From Flavobacteriales bacterium (lineage in GTDB: Bacteria > Bacteroidota > Bacteroidia > Flavobacteriales_F > PHOS-HE28): DNA of 64,000 nt. The notes under the pieces were generated by a model. That model worked only from the letters and a program-made list of their open reading frames with translations, was not told where the DNA came from and searched no databases. Below, one piece after another: positions 43,722 through 53,178 of the stretch. A program made the translations under genes and the position numbers. The stretch is taken from the NCBI GenBank assembly GCA_016788205.1, contig JAEUTA010000022.1:31489-95488 (forward strand). Direction: 5' to 3'. Position 1 is the stretch's first letter; the number at the start of each line of letters is the position of its first letter.

Positions 43722-43803
43722 ACGGACGTGGCGGAATTGGTAGACGCGCCAGACTTAGGATCTGGTACCGCAAGGTGTGGGGGTTCGAGTCCCCCCGTCC
43801 GTA
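43722..43803 (+). tRNA. tRNA-Leu (anticodon UAG)
   Basis: 82-nt class II tRNA. Acceptor arms ACGGACG (43722-43728) and CGTCCGT (43796-43802) pair fully, with discriminator A. D-loop contains AATTGGTAGA. Anticodon stem CCAGA/TCTGG encloses loop CTTAGGA, so the anticodon is UAG (reads CUA and other CUN codons). A variable arm with ACCGCAAGGT is present, and the T-arm GGGGGTTCGAGTCCCCC is standard. CCA is not encoded and must be added. Confidence 0.98.
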
Positions 43804-43929
43804 CAAGGTGAACGGCTTCCGTTCATCGCACCCGCAGGCTGTCAGGGTTTGTCAGGCCGAAATGGCCGGATCGACCCGCGGCCTGTGTCTTGTTAACAGC
43901 AGTTCCACTTCGACACTCGTCATCCCATC

Positions 43930-45288
43930 ATGCATATCGAACGCGTAGAAACAGGCTCTTTGACCGCCACTCTGAACGTGAAGCTGACCCCCGAGGATTA
44001 CACGCCCGGTGTGGAGAAAGCCCTGAAAGAGCAGCGCAAGAACGCTTCATTGCCCGGTTTCCGTCCGGGCCAGGTTCCCATGCACCTGATCAAGAAGCGC
44101 GTGGGCCGTGCGGTGTTGGTGAGCGAAGTGGAACGATTGATCGATGCCAATCTGCGTAGCTACCTGCAGGAGAACGCCATCCGTGTCCTTGGTCAGCCGT
44201 TGCCGAAGGTGGAAAGCGCGAACGGGAACAACTGGGACGAACCCGGTGAACTGACCTTCGCCTATGAACTCGGGTTGGCCCCCAGCATCGAATTCGACCT
44301 GAACGAGAAGCTGGGCGTGGAGTATCCGGTGGTGGACGTGAACGACGAGCTGGTGCAGCGCGAGATCACCGACATGCAGCGCCGTTTCGGCACCGTTGAG
44401 GACGCCGAAGTGAGCGCCGACAAGGACATGCTGCTGGGAGACATGATCGAGCTCAACACGGATGGTTCCATCAAGGAAGGTGGGATCATGAACCGCACAT
44501 CGATGAGCCTTGAATTCATCGAGGATGAAGCCAGCAAGGCGCTGCTCGCTGGCAAGAAGATCGGCGATGAGGTGGTGCTCGATCCACATAAAGTGTCCAA
44601 GGGCCACGACGATCTGGCTCGTATGCTGGGTGTGGACCACGACCGTATTCATCGCATCGAGGGCAACTTCCTCTTCCGCATCGCGGAGATCAAGCGTATG
44701 GCGCCGGTCGCGGTGGATCAGGATCTCTTCGATCGCGTGTATGGCAAGGATGCTGTGAGCGATGAAGCCGGTTTCCGTGAGAAAGTGCGGGAAGGTTTGG
44801 GCAACATGTTCCGTCGGGATAGCGACCGGATCTTCAAGCGCCTTGTGATGAAGAAGCTCCAGGAAGGCACCAACTTCGAACTGCCCGACAGCTTCCTGAA
44901 GCGTTGGATCAAGGAAACCAGCCAGAACCCGGTCACGCCCGAGCAGATCGAGGAGAGCTACTCCGAGTACGCGACAGGCTTGAAGCGTCAGTTGCTGGAG
45001 GAGCGGGTGATCGAGAAGTACGGTCTGGAGGCGAAGGGTGAAGAGCTCGATGCGTTCTCCAAGCGCTACGTCAGCGACCAGTTCGCCCAGTACGGCATGC
45101 CCGCTCCGGAGGGGGAACAACTCCAACAGATGGCCGCCCGCATCCTCGGCGACCGTGAGCAGATCGGCCGTATCCGCAACACCATCGTGGAGCAGAAGCT
45201 GAACACGCACTTCAAAGCACTGCTCAGCCCGAAAGAGAACAAAGTGAGCTTCGACACGTTCGTAACCTTGGCCCGCACGGCCGGATAG
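43930..45288 (+). CDS. tig: Trigger factor (ribosome-associated chaperone)
   Basis: 452 residues, normal length. The ribosome-binding N-domain has the tail signature GFRPGQVPMHLIKKRVG. A central region (about 150-245) stands where the PPIase domain lies; it keeps MIELNTDGSIKEGG and LLAGKKIGDEVVLDP but looks shortened or diverged. The C-terminal helical arms have FREKVREGLGNMFRRDSDR and GEELDAFSKRYVSDQFAQYG. It binds nascent chains at the ribosome exit. First gene of tig-clpP-clpP-clpX; the next ATG is 42 bp downstream. Confidence 0.96.
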   Translation: MHIERVETGSLTATLNVKLTPEDYTPGVEKALKEQRKNASLPGFRPGQVPMHLIKKRVGRAVLVSEVERLIDANLRSYLQENAIRVLGQPLPKVESANGNNWDEPGELTFAYELGLAPSIEFDLNEKLGVEYPVVDVNDELVQREITDMQRRFGTVEDAEVSADKDMLLGDMIELNTDGSIKEGGIMNRTSMSLEFIEDEASKALLAGKKIGDEVVLDPHKVSKGHDDLARMLGVDHDRIHRIEGNFLFRIAEIKRMAPVAVDQDLFDRVYGKDAVSDEAGFREKVREGLGNMFRRDSDRIFKRLVMKKLQEGTNFELPDSFLKRWIKETSQNPVTPEQIEESYSEYATGLKRQLLEERVIEKYGLEAKGEELDAFSKRYVSDQFAQYGMPAPEGEQLQQMAARILGDREQIGRIRNTIVEQKLNTHFKALLSPKENKVSFDTFVTLARTAG

Positions 45289-45330
45289 CGAACTTCCGAA
45301 CGCCGTCCTTTACAACAAGCATCCTCCCTG

Positions 45331-45993
45331 ATGTTCCCCAAAGACGAGTTCACCAAGTATGCGGTGAAGCACCTTGGTATCAGCAGCAACATGCTGAACG
45401 GATACACGCGTGCGTTGACCCCCTACATCATCGAAGAGCGTCAACTGAACGTGGCGCAGATGGACGTGTTCAGCCGGTTGATGATGGATCGCATCATCTT
45501 CATGGGCACCGCAGTTGATGATCAGGTGGCCAACATCATCCAGGCGCAATTGCTGTTCCTGGAGAGCGTGGATGCACGGAAGGATATCCAGATCTACCTG
45601 AACAGCCCGGGTGGCGGCGTGTACGCGGGTCTTGGCATCTACGACACCATGCAGTACATCAACTGCGATGTGGCCACCATCTGCACGGGCATGGCCGCGA
45701 GCTTCGGTGCCGTGTTGTTGTGCGCGGGTGCGAAAGGCAAGCGCAGCGCGTTGAAACATGCCCGCGTGATGATCCACCAGCCGCTGAGCGGAGCGCAGGG
45801 CCAAGCCAGCGACATGGAGATCACCCTGAAAGAGGTCTTGAAGTTGAAGAAGGAGTTGTACGACATCATCGCTCACCACAGCGGACAGCCCTACGAGAAG
45901 ATCGACAAGGACAGCGACCGTGACTATTGGATGACTTCCACGGAAGCGAAGGAATACGGCCTCATCGATGAGGTCTTGGTGAAGTCACGTTAA
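45331..45993 (+). CDS. clpP: ATP-dependent Clp protease proteolytic subunit, copy 1
   Basis: 220 residues. Catalytic triad in place: Ser in GMAASFGAVLLCAG, His in HARVMIHQPLSG, Asp in DKDSDRDYWM. NSPGGGVYAGLGIYDTMQ is the substrate-binding glycine loop. N-terminus MFPKDEFTKYAVKHLGISS is shared with copy 2, 24 bp downstream. The serine site reads SFG rather than the usual SMG, and the glycine loop has GGGV where most have GGSV. It would form a barrel working with ClpX encoded downstream, possibly mixed with copy 2. Confidence 0.95.
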   Translation: MFPKDEFTKYAVKHLGISSNMLNGYTRALTPYIIEERQLNVAQMDVFSRLMMDRIIFMGTAVDDQVANIIQAQLLFLESVDARKDIQIYLNSPGGGVYAGLGIYDTMQYINCDVATICTGMAASFGAVLLCAGAKGKRSALKHARVMIHQPLSGAQGQASDMEITLKEVLKLKKELYDIIAHHSGQPYEKIDKDSDRDYWMTSTEAKEYGLIDEVLVKSR

Positions 45994-46017
45994 CCTGTTA
46001 CCACCACCCGAACGACC

Positions 46018-46686
46018 ATGTTCCCCAAAGACGAATTCAACAAATACGCTGTCAAGCACCGCGGCATCAGCAGCACCACGCTCAATAGCTACGTGAGCGC
46101 ATCGGTCACCCCGTACATCATCGAAGAGCGTCAACTGAACGTGGCGCAGATGGACGTGTTCAGCCGCTTGATGATGGACCGCATCATCTTCCTCGGCACG
46201 GGCATCAACGACCAAGTGGCCAACATCATCCAGGCGCAATTGCTGTTCCTGGAAAGCGTGGACGCCAAGAAGGACATCCAGATCTACATGAACTCCCCCG
46301 GAGGCAGTGTGTATGCTGGACTCGGCATCTACGACACCATGCAGTACATCAACTGCGACGTGGCCACCATCTGTACCGGCATGGCCGCCAGCATGGGTGC
46401 CGTGCTCCTGTGCGCCGGCGCCAAGGGCAAACGCAGCGCGCTCAAGCACGCCCGCGTCATGATCCACCAGCCCATGGGTGGAACGGAAGGCCAGGCCAGC
46501 GATATGGAGATCACCGTACGCGAGATCCAGAAGCTGAAGAAGGAGCTGTACGAGATCATCGCCAACCATAGCGGCCAACCCTTCGACAAGGTGGAGAAGG
46601 ACAGCGACCGCGACTATTGGATGATCGCCGAGGAGGCCAAGGCCTACGGCATGATCGACGAGCTGTTAGTGCGGAACACCAAATAA
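46018..46686 (+). CDS. clpP: ATP-dependent Clp protease proteolytic subunit, copy 2
   Basis: 222 residues. Closer to the consensus than copy 1: Ser in GMAASMGAVLLCAG, NSPGGSVYAGLGIYDTMQ, His in ARVMIHQPMGGTEGQASD, Asp in EKDSDRDYWM. Starts MFPKDEFNKYAVKHRGISS, parallel to copy 1, with two extra residues near VSASVTP. Three stretches of 35-53 bp are identical in DNA to copy 1 although flanking codons differ. Followed by a terminator, so clpX has its own promoter as well. Confidence 0.96.
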   Translation: MFPKDEFNKYAVKHRGISSTTLNSYVSASVTPYIIEERQLNVAQMDVFSRLMMDRIIFLGTGINDQVANIIQAQLLFLESVDAKKDIQIYMNSPGGSVYAGLGIYDTMQYINCDVATICTGMAASMGAVLLCAGAKGKRSALKHARVMIHQPMGGTEGQASDMEITVREIQKLKKELYEIIANHSGQPFDKVEKDSDRDYWMIAEEAKAYGMIDELLVRNTK

Positions 46687-46754
46687 GGGAGGTTTTCGGC
46701 ATCACCGGCCCAAAAGACAGCGCTTAGGTAACCTTTTGGCCGTGGAACACGAAG

Positions 46755-46784
46755 GAAGGCCGGGTGGACGACCACCCGGCCTTC
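46755..46784 (+). terminator. Hairpin after the clpP pair
   Basis: Perfect 13-bp stem (46755-46767 with 46772-46784, core GGCCGGGTGG) with ACGA loop between clpP copy 2 and clpX. Confidence 0.78.
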
Positions 46785-46788
46785 AACG

Positions 46789-46796
46789 TATCTTTC
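46789..46796 (+). promoter_or_regulatory. -7 element TATCTTTC of clpX
   Basis: One mismatch from TAnnTTTG, 4 bp after the terminator stem and 40 bp before the clpX ATG, the same layout as at greA. The -33 position falls inside the hairpin and has no TTG. Confidence 0.45.
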
Positions 46797-46835
46797 GGGA
46801 CTTTGCGCATCCCTCTAGCGTAGCACAGCTCAACC

Positions 46836-48074
46836 ATGGATAAGAAAGAGATCAAGTGTTCTTTTTGTGGGCGTGATAAACAGGACACCAATGTGCTGAT
46901 CGCCGGGATAACCGGGCACATTTGCGATAGCTGCATAGCACAAGCGCAGAACATCATCTCCGAAGAGCTCAGTCAGCGCACACGCACGGAGATGGAGGGT
47001 AGCCTCATCATCCAGCGCCCTGCGGACATCAAGCGGCACCTGGACGAATACGTCATCGGCCAGGACGATGCCAAGAAGGTGTTGAGCGTGGCGGTCTACA
47101 ACCACTACAAGCGGCTGTTGCAGAAGCCTTCGAGCCCGGCGGACGACGTGGAGATCGAGAAGAGCAATATCATACTCGTAGGTGAGACCGGTAGCGGAAA
47201 GACGCTACTCGCGAAGACCATCGCGCGTATGCTGAACGTGCCGTTCGCCATTGCTGATGCGACCGTGTTGACGGAAGCCGGTTACGTGGGTGAGGATGTG
47301 GAGAGCATCCTCAGCCGCCTGCTCCAAGCCGCCGATTACGACGTGGCCAAGGCCGAGCGCGGCATCGTCTTCATCGACGAGATCGATAAGATCAGCCGGA
47401 AGAGCGATACACCGAGCATCACACGTGACGTGAGCGGGGAGGGCGTTCAGCAGGCTTTGCTGAAACTCCTTGAGGGCAGTACGGTGAGCGTTCCTCCGCA
47501 AGGTGGGCGCAAACACCCCGAGCAGAAGCTGATCCAGGTGGATACACGCAACATCCTCTTCGTGTGCGGTGGTGCGTTCGATGGTATCCAGAAGATGATC
47601 GCGCGCCGCGTGAAGAGCAGCGCCGTGGGTTACAGCGCTAGCAAAGAACAGCGCATCAACGACGAGAACCTGCTGCAGTACGTCAGTCCGAGCGATCTGC
47701 GCACCTATGGCCTGATCCCCGAATTGATCGGACGATTCCCGGTGCTTACCTACCTCGATCCACTGGACCGCGAGAGCCTGCGCCGGATCCTGACGGAACC
47801 GAAGAACGCACTGATAAAGCAGTATGTGAAGCTGTTCGACATGGATAAAGTGAAGCTCACTTTCGACAAGAAGGTGTTGGACTTCATCGTGGAGAAAGCG
47901 GTGGACTATAAGCTGGGCGCACGAGGCTTGCGCAGCATCTGTGAAGCGATCATGACCGACGCCATGTATGAAATGCCTGGTTCTCCAGAGCGTCCTGCCG
48001 AGCTCCGGGTCACGCTCAGCTATGCAAGGGAGAAGTTCGATCGTTCGCGACTGAGCAACCTCCGGGTGGCGTAA
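46836..48074 (+). CDS. clpX: ClpX unfoldase ATPase
   Basis: 412 residues, normal length. N-terminal zinc-binding domain with four Cys ([11 protein letters not shown] ... ICDSCIAQA), Walker [14 protein letters not shown], pore-1 loop GYVGED, Walker [14 protein letters not shown]/sensor region [17 protein letters not shown], and sensor 2 [14 protein letters not shown]. ClpX unfolds tagged proteins and feeds them to ClpP; both ClpP copies lie directly upstream. ClpP-docking IGF-like loop was not clearly located. Confidence 0.97.
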   Translation: MDKKEIKCSFCGRDKQDTNVLIAGITGHICDSCIAQAQNIISEELSQRTRTEMEGSLIIQRPADIKRHLDEYVIGQDDAKKVLSVAVYNHYKRLLQKPSSPADDVEIEKSNIILVGETGSGKTLLAKTIARMLNVPFAIADATVLTEAGYVGEDVESILSRLLQAADYDVAKAERGIVFIDEIDKISRKSDTPSITRDVSGEGVQQALLKLLEGSTVSVPPQGGRKHPEQKLIQVDTRNILFVCGGAFDGIQKMIARRVKSSAVGYSASKEQRINDENLLQYVSPSDLRTYGLIPELIGRFPVLTYLDPLDRESLRRILTEPKNALIKQYVKLFDMDKVKLTFDKKVLDFIVEKAVDYKLGARGLRSICEAIMTDAMYEMPGSPERPAELRVTLSYAREKFDRSRLSNLRVA

Positions 48075-48091
48075 GGGCCCGCTAGCGGGAT

Positions 48092-48099
48092 TAAATTCG
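48092..48099 (+). promoter_or_regulatory. -7 element TAAATTCG of the DUF2911 gene
   Basis: Weak match to TAnnTTTG in the 74-bp gap after clpX, 49 bp before the ATG. Low confidence, no -33 element seen. Confidence 0.3.
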
Positions 48100-48148
48100 T
48101 CCCTTCATTCACCAAACGGGCACGTTCTGCGAGCCTAAAGCATACCTC

Positions 48149-48994
48149 ATGACCATGAAATCGACAGTACTCATGGCAGCGGCTTTCGCTGCCATCACGG
48201 CTTCGGCCCAAGACCTGCCACAACCAAGCCCTGTTGGCGAAGTGGAGCAGATCGTCGGCCTCACGAAAGTTGAAGTGGATTACTCGCGACCGAGCGCGAA
48301 GGGACGCACCGTCTTCGGTGATGTCGTACCGTTCGACAAGTTGTGGCGCACCGGGGCGAACCTGAACAGCACGATCGAGTTCAGCGGTCCGGTGAAATTC
48401 GGTGGGCAGGACGTGGCGGCCGGTAAATACTCCGTGTTCACGGTGCCCGGAAAGGAGACTTGGGTGATCCACCTGAACAAGAAGACCGACCTCTGGGGCG
48501 AGGACGGTTTCGAGGAGGCCAGCAACGTTGCGTCCGTGAAGATCCCTTCCACCACGACCGAGTTCACCGAGACCATGACCTTCGAATTCGCCAATCTCAA
48601 CGCAGATAACGCCGACCTCGTTCTACGTTGGGAGACCACCAAATTGGTCATACCGATCGTGACGGATGCGACCGAACAAGGTGTTGCGAACATCAAGGAG
48701 GCGCTATCCAAGGCTGATGCGAAAGCAGGAGCCTATGGTAGCAGCGCGCGTTTCTGCCTGGATCGCAAGATCCTCACCAAGGAGTCTCTGGAATGGGCGA
48801 AGAAGAGCGTCGATATGGATAAGAAGTTCTGGACCATGCACACACTGGCCCGCGCGCAAGCCGCCAACGGCATGACCAAGGAAGCCATAGCCACCGCTGA
48901 AGAGAGCATGAAGATGGCGCAGGAAGCCAAGAACGAAGCTTACGTGAAGATGAATCGCGACCGCATCGAAGAGTGGATGAAAGCGGGTAAGTAG
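48149..48994 (+). CDS. Exported DUF2911-domain protein
   Basis: 281 residues. Signal peptide MKSTVLMAAAFAAITASAQ (ATG at 48155 also possible). Residues about 35-175 match DUF2911, an uncharacterised beta-rich family common in Bacteroidota: VEVDYSRPSAKGRTVFGDVV, LWRTGANLNSTIEFSGPVKF, GKYSVFTVPGKETWVIHLNK. The C-terminal 90 residues are helical and TPR-like (AKKSVDMDKKFWTMHTLARA, AIATAEESMKMAQEAKNEAY). Probably periplasmic; function unknown. Ends at a strong terminator. Confidence 0.88.
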   Translation: MTMKSTVLMAAAFAAITASAQDLPQPSPVGEVEQIVGLTKVEVDYSRPSAKGRTVFGDVVPFDKLWRTGANLNSTIEFSGPVKFGGQDVAAGKYSVFTVPGKETWVIHLNKKTDLWGEDGFEEASNVASVKIPSTTTEFTETMTFEFANLNADNADLVLRWETTKLVIPIVTDATEQGVANIKEALSKADAKAGAYGSSARFCLDRKILTKESLEWAKKSVDMDKKFWTMHTLARAQAANGMTKEAIATAEESMKMAQEAKNEAYVKMNRDRIEEWMKAGK

Positions 48995-49022
48995 GATCCG
49001 TTGCGAACGCACGAAAAAGAAG

Positions 49023-49050
49023 AAGCCCTCCGGTTCCGGAGGGCTTTTTC
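49023..49050 (+). terminator. Intrinsic terminator with T-run
   Basis: Stem AAGCCCTCCGG / CCGGAGGGCTT (49023-49033 and 49036-49046) followed by TTTTTC TTTTT on the plus strand: the clearest Rho-independent terminator in the window. A-rich sequence on the other side lets it also serve the convergent T9SS gene. Confidence 0.92.
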
Positions 49051-49068
49051 TTTTTCGAAGGATCATCT

Positions 49069-50928
49069 TTACCGTGCTACCATCACCTGTCGAACGGTGT
49101 TGACCTCTCCGTCGCTTACCCGCACCAGATAGGCGCCTGGCGCCAAGGTGCCCAGGTCGACCATGCCAATGCCATTGATGGACGACACGTGAACGAGCGC
49201 ACCGAGCGGATCCGTCACTTCAACGCGCTGTCTTCCTTTCCCGTTGCTGCTGATACGCAAAGGCCCGCTGGTCGGATTGGGGAACATCGTCACCTCGCCG
49301 AGGTCCGTGGTTTCGGCCATTCCGATGCTCGGGTCGAAGGTCATGCGGACCGCCCAGGCCGTGCCGTTGCCACCATAGAGGTTCTGGTTCGCCCCTGGAT
49401 CGAACGGTATCCACACCATGCTCGCAGCATTCGGTTGAGGCACCGTGGTATCATCCAAGATGAAAACATGGTTCTCTCCATCGGCGAACAGGCTGGCCAC
49501 GGCATAGTAAGCGTTGGGCGTTAGTGTGACCGGTCCGGGGAACTCGATGGTCACCTTGCCGGCGGTCACCTCGGCTTGTGTGATCACATGGGGGTCGGAT
49601 TCAGCCAAAGCCTGATTCACGACCGAGGGTGTGGCGAACACGTCCGCAGTGTCCAGAATGCTGATCACGATGGAGGATCCTGGATCGGTGGCAGGACCAA
49701 GGCCGATCTCCAGCCCGGTGACCTGAGCCGTGTTATTGATGACGTAGAGGTTCATCAGCTTCACGTTCTCGGCGTTGTTCTCGAACGAGAGTGTTCCGAC
49801 CTGTTCCAATTCCTGCAGGCCGTCCGGATGATTACCGATGTTGTCCAGGGAATAGACATGCTCGGTCACCTCGAACGTGCGGGTCCTGGTGTTGTTCTCA
49901 GGCGAAGCGTCCAAGGCGATCTGATCACTGCTCACGGTGAACGTCGTCGTGTAAAGGCCAGTAGCAGGATCATCAAGGGTCACATCGCCATCGGTCACCA
50001 ACGTATCCGTAACGCTCAAGTCGGTGCCGGTCTGTTGGGTCTGGAAAACTTCCAGGCCGTCCTCATTCTCGCAAACGATGTCCACCGTGATGTTCGTCTG
50101 CGTCTGGCTTCCGAAGTTGGTGAGTTCCGCCCCCACGTTCAGCGTGGGTTGCCATTGCGCTTGTGGCACGCGACCGTACTCTTCACCATCACCGGTCTGG
50201 GACACGTACCCGAGGTTCACGATGATATCATTGTCAGGTAGCGTGACGATGGTCACATCATCCACCATCCAGGCGTAGTCGCACCCGGCGCCGTTGCCGT
50301 GATCCTCTTCCGTGGAGAAGTAGCGGAAACGTATCCAAACGGTGGATTGTCCACCGAACGCAGAGAGGTTCACCTGGCGTAGGTCCGGGTTATCGCTGCT
50401 CTCGTTCACGTCCACATCCTGGTTCACTTCGAAGGATGTCCATTCGGTCCCGTTCGTGCTTACGTCAACGAAACAGTCGCCACGGAAGCGGGAGAAGAGC
50501 TGCTCGAACTCGAGCACGGCTCCGGGATAGGCGGAGAGGTCGATGGACGAAGCCGTGCGCAACGTGGGCTCTTGGTTACCGCCGCAGGCGAGGTCGGAAT
50601 CGAATAACGCGAAGCCGTTGGCCGCCGATGTGGATGTCAGGGTTCCGTAGGTGGAGGAGAACGTACCGGTGGGTCCTTCCGTGCCGATGACCCACGTATC
50701 CGGATCACGGCCATCGCCCGTGCCGATGATCCATGTGGTCGGGTCGGATAGGTCGTCGGCCCAGATCACATCGCGTTGTGCAGCGTGTTGGGCGGGTCCA
50801 TGCGTACTGTTGATCGTATGCCTGCGTTGCTTCAGCGCAGCATTGGTGCGCTCGTGCGATGCCGATTGGGCCGATGCCATGGAGGCCCCGAGCATGGCAA
50901 GTATGGCCGTTGATAGAGTTGCTTTCAT
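49069..50928 (-). CDS. T9SS protein with choice-of-anchor-J-like domain, paralogue 3
   Basis: 619 residues from the ATG at 50928, which begins signal peptide MKATLSTAILAMLGASMASAQ; the longer frame upstream is rejected. N-terminal MAM/cleaved-adhesin-like jelly roll (STSAANGFALFDSDLACGGN, AVLEFEQLFSRFRGDCFVDV, GCDYAWMVDDVTIVTLPDND), a middle Ig-like region (GAELTNFGSQTQTNITVDIV, VEVTEHVYSLDN-like TFEVTEHVYSLDNIGNHPDG), and a T9SS sorting domain (MFPNPTSGPLRISSNG ... GAYLVRVSDGEVNTVRQVMV). Most like the gene at 53179. Likely surface protein; adhesion is only suggested by the fold. Confidence 0.92.
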   Translation of the reverse strand: MKATLSTAILAMLGASMASAQSASHERTNAALKQRRHTINSTHGPAQHAAQRDVIWADDLSDPTTWIIGTGDGRDPDTWVIGTEGPTGTFSSTYGTLTSTSAANGFALFDSDLACGGNQEPTLRTASSIDLSAYPGAVLEFEQLFSRFRGDCFVDVSTNGTEWTSFEVNQDVDVNESSDNPDLRQVNLSAFGGQSTVWIRFRYFSTEEDHGNGAGCDYAWMVDDVTIVTLPDNDIIVNLGYVSQTGDGEEYGRVPQAQWQPTLNVGAELTNFGSQTQTNITVDIVCENEDGLEVFQTQQTGTDLSVTDTLVTDGDVTLDDPATGLYTTTFTVSSDQIALDASPENNTRTRTFEVTEHVYSLDNIGNHPDGLQELEQVGTLSFENNAENVKLMNLYVINNTAQVTGLEIGLGPATDPGSSIVISILDTADVFATPSVVNQALAESDPHVITQAEVTAGKVTIEFPGPVTLTPNAYYAVASLFADGENHVFILDDTTVPQPNAASMVWIPFDPGANQNLYGGNGTAWAVRMTFDPSIGMAETTDLGEVTMFPNPTSGPLRISSNGKGRQRVEVTDPLGALVHVSSINGIGMVDLGTLAPGAYLVRVSDGEVNTVRQVMVAR

Positions 50929-51117
50929 GATCCTTGTTCGGTTGAATGCACCAAAGCAAGGCTCGTCCGCCTCGGTGCTCCAAGCCACTGGGCTGCACGG
51001 TGCGGAGAGAGCAGCGGCCACTCTTGCCCGTGCTGGGCCGGATCGTTGTGACCATCGGTGGGGCCGCCGTGTGATGATCGGTTGATGGCACACCGCCGAT
51101 CACACCGGTCACCAATG

Positions 51118-51148
51118 AAAAAGCCCCTGCTATGGGCAGGGGCTTTTT
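51118..51148. terminator. Terminator hairpin with A/T flanks
   Basis: Stem AAAAAGCCCCTGC (51118-51130) with GCAGGGGCTTTTT (51136-51148): U-run on both strands, serving the minus-strand T9SS gene that ends at 51164. Confidence 0.9.
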
Positions 51149-51163
51149 CTGGGACGATCCAGG

Positions 51164-53080
51164 TCAATGCAGTGCGATCCGCTGAGCGGTGCTCTTGCTG
51201 CCATCCGAAATGCGGACGGTGTAAACTCCATGTGCAAGGCCCTCCAAGTCCACCACCGTGGTGTTGCCGAAGCGCTCGGTGTGCACTACATCGCCCAGCA
51301 GGTTGATCACTTCCATCGTGTGCATAACGTTCTCCGAGGTGGTGATGCGCAACAAACCCTCCGTCGGGTTCGGGTACATGCTCACGCCCTGCAGATCGCT
51401 GTTCTCGATCATGCCGATGGTCGGATCCGAGCTCAGACGTATGGCCCAGGCGTTTCCATTCCCGCCGTAGAAGAAGATGTTGTCCGTGTCAAAGGGGATC
51501 CACAAAGCACTGGCCAAGGCTGGTTGAGGCACGGTCAGGTCATCCTGAATGTAAACGTTCGCTTCTCCGTCAGCGTAAAGGCTGGCTACGACGTAGTACG
51601 CGTTGGGTTGAAGAGTAACGGCGCCAGGGAATGAGATGCCGATGACGCCAGCGTCGATGTCGGCTTGCGTGATGACATGGAACTCGGATTCCAGTCCGCT
51701 TACAGGGTTGTTCACCACGGGAGGTGTGGCAAGTACATCGGCGGTATCCAAAACGCTGACAACGATGCGGCTACCCGGGTCCGTGGCCGAACCTAGAGCG
51801 ATCTGCACTCCGGTAACCGCAGTCGGGGTGAGCAAGTGGTACATCGTGAGAAGTTTCACGTTCTCGGTATTGTTCTCGAAAGAACCCGATCCGGTCTGGG
51901 AGGTCACTTCCAACCCTTCGGGATGGTTGCCGAGGTTGTCCAGCGCGTAGAGGTTCTCGGTCACTTCGAACGTACGCAGGCGCGTGTTGTCGTCCGGATT
52001 CATGTCCAGCGCGATCTGGTCGCTTACCACGGTGAATTCCGCGGTGTAAAGACCGGTCGACAGTGCATCGATCGCCGGATTCTCATCGGTTACGATGGAG
52101 GCCTGTGAGGTGAGCGAAGGAATGAGGGCGACGGAAGTGAGCACTTCTCCACCGGAACTGTTCGTGATCTCACAGCTCATTTCGATGTTGGTGTGTTCGG
52201 TGAGGCCGAAGTTGAGCAGCTCGGCACCCACGTTGAGCGATGCAGGCAGCTGTGAGGTAGGGATACGTCCGTATTCGGTACCGTCCCCGATGGTGGATAC
52301 GAAGCCGAGGTTCATCCGCAGGTCGTTGTCCGGCAAGGGGGCAAGCTGAACATCATCGATGGCCCAGTAGTACTCCCAGCCTCCCTGCCATTCGAACTGG
52401 ATGTAGACCGTGGATTGTCCTGCCGCCGCTGGGGTGAGGTCCACCATCACGTCCGTTGGGTTGTCCGAGAAGCGGGAACAGGGCTGCACCGGGCTTCCGG
52501 CCACCAGGCAAGGGAAAGGGAAGAAGTCCTGCCAGGTCTCCAGGTCCGTGCTCACGCGGATCTTCACGAATTCGCTGGCGTCATTGTCGAACACGCCGAT
52601 GGTGCTGGTCATGGTGAGCATCACGCTGGTCTGGCCGGAGCAGTCCACCGAAGGCATGGTAAGGCGCGTAAGGTGTTCCGTTGCTGGTGCAGCGCCGAGG
52701 CCGCGGTCGGAGTTGGCCCAGATGTAACCGTCCGATGCTCCCGGGGCATTGAAGGTGCCTACCAGGTTCGCATAGCTTCCCGATGCCACCTCCACGGCGC
52801 CCGGGTCGTTGGACCATTCGAAGAAGACGGGGTCATCACCGGACGGTGTAAGGTCGTCCACGTTGGTCCAGCCAGCGGGGATGCTGCCACCGGAGAAGTC
52901 TTCACTGAAGAACGCTTCGCGCGGAGCCCCCAACGTGGCCGAGCCGCGTGTGGGGTTGATGATCATGCCAGGAGGCAGGAAACGTTTCTCCTGCTTGGTG
53001 GCGGTGCGGCCGCTTTGCGCATGCAGACCTGTGGTCAGCATAGCCGTAGCCAGCACGGTAGTGCATAGGGTTTTCGTCAT
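51164..53080 (-). CDS. T9SS protein with jelly-roll domain, paralogue 2
   Basis: 638 residues. Signal peptide MTKTLCTTVLATAMLTTGLHAQ. N-terminal jelly-roll (EDFSGGSIPAGWTNVDDLTP, QFEWQGGWEYYWAIDDVQLA), then the family's core: DNDLRMNLGFVSTIGDGTEY, NVGAELLNFGLTEHTNIEMS, TFEVTENLYALDNLGNHPEG, and T9SS sorting domain (MYPNPTEGLLRITTSE ... HGVYTVRISDGSKSTAQRIAL). The N-terminal part is more diverged than the remainder when compared with its two neighbours, so the trio appears to have exchanged or replaced N-terminal domains. Independent terminators on both sides suggest separate transcription. Confidence 0.92.
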   Translation of the reverse strand: MTKTLCTTVLATAMLTTGLHAQSGRTATKQEKRFLPPGMIINPTRGSATLGAPREAFFSEDFSGGSIPAGWTNVDDLTPSGDDPVFFEWSNDPGAVEVASGSYANLVGTFNAPGASDGYIWANSDRGLGAAPATEHLTRLTMPSVDCSGQTSVMLTMTSTIGVFDNDASEFVKIRVSTDLETWQDFFPFPCLVAGSPVQPCSRFSDNPTDVMVDLTPAAAGQSTVYIQFEWQGGWEYYWAIDDVQLAPLPDNDLRMNLGFVSTIGDGTEYGRIPTSQLPASLNVGAELLNFGLTEHTNIEMSCEITNSSGGEVLTSVALIPSLTSQASIVTDENPAIDALSTGLYTAEFTVVSDQIALDMNPDDNTRLRTFEVTENLYALDNLGNHPEGLEVTSQTGSGSFENNTENVKLLTMYHLLTPTAVTGVQIALGSATDPGSRIVVSVLDTADVLATPPVVNNPVSGLESEFHVITQADIDAGVIGISFPGAVTLQPNAYYVVASLYADGEANVYIQDDLTVPQPALASALWIPFDTDNIFFYGGNGNAWAIRLSSDPTIGMIENSDLQGVSMYPNPTEGLLRITTSENVMHTMEVINLLGDVVHTERFGNTTVVDLEGLAHGVYTVRISDGSKSTAQRIALH

Positions 53081-53120
53081 GTGATCGGTTTTGAAGGGTC
53101 AACGAGGAAGGGCTAAAATA

Positions 53121-53166
53121 ATCGCTCCCCCTTGGTTCCCCACACGGGGCGCCAAGAGGGAGCGAT
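53121..53166 (-). terminator. Long terminator hairpin
   Basis: Arms ATCGCTCCC-C-CTTGG (53121-53135) and CCAAG-A-GGGAGCGAT (53152-53166) plus an inner CCCC/GGGG. Lies 13 bp after the stop of the gene at 53179, with TATTTTAG following on the minus strand. Confidence 0.88.
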
Positions 53167-53178
53167 AAAAAGAGGTCC

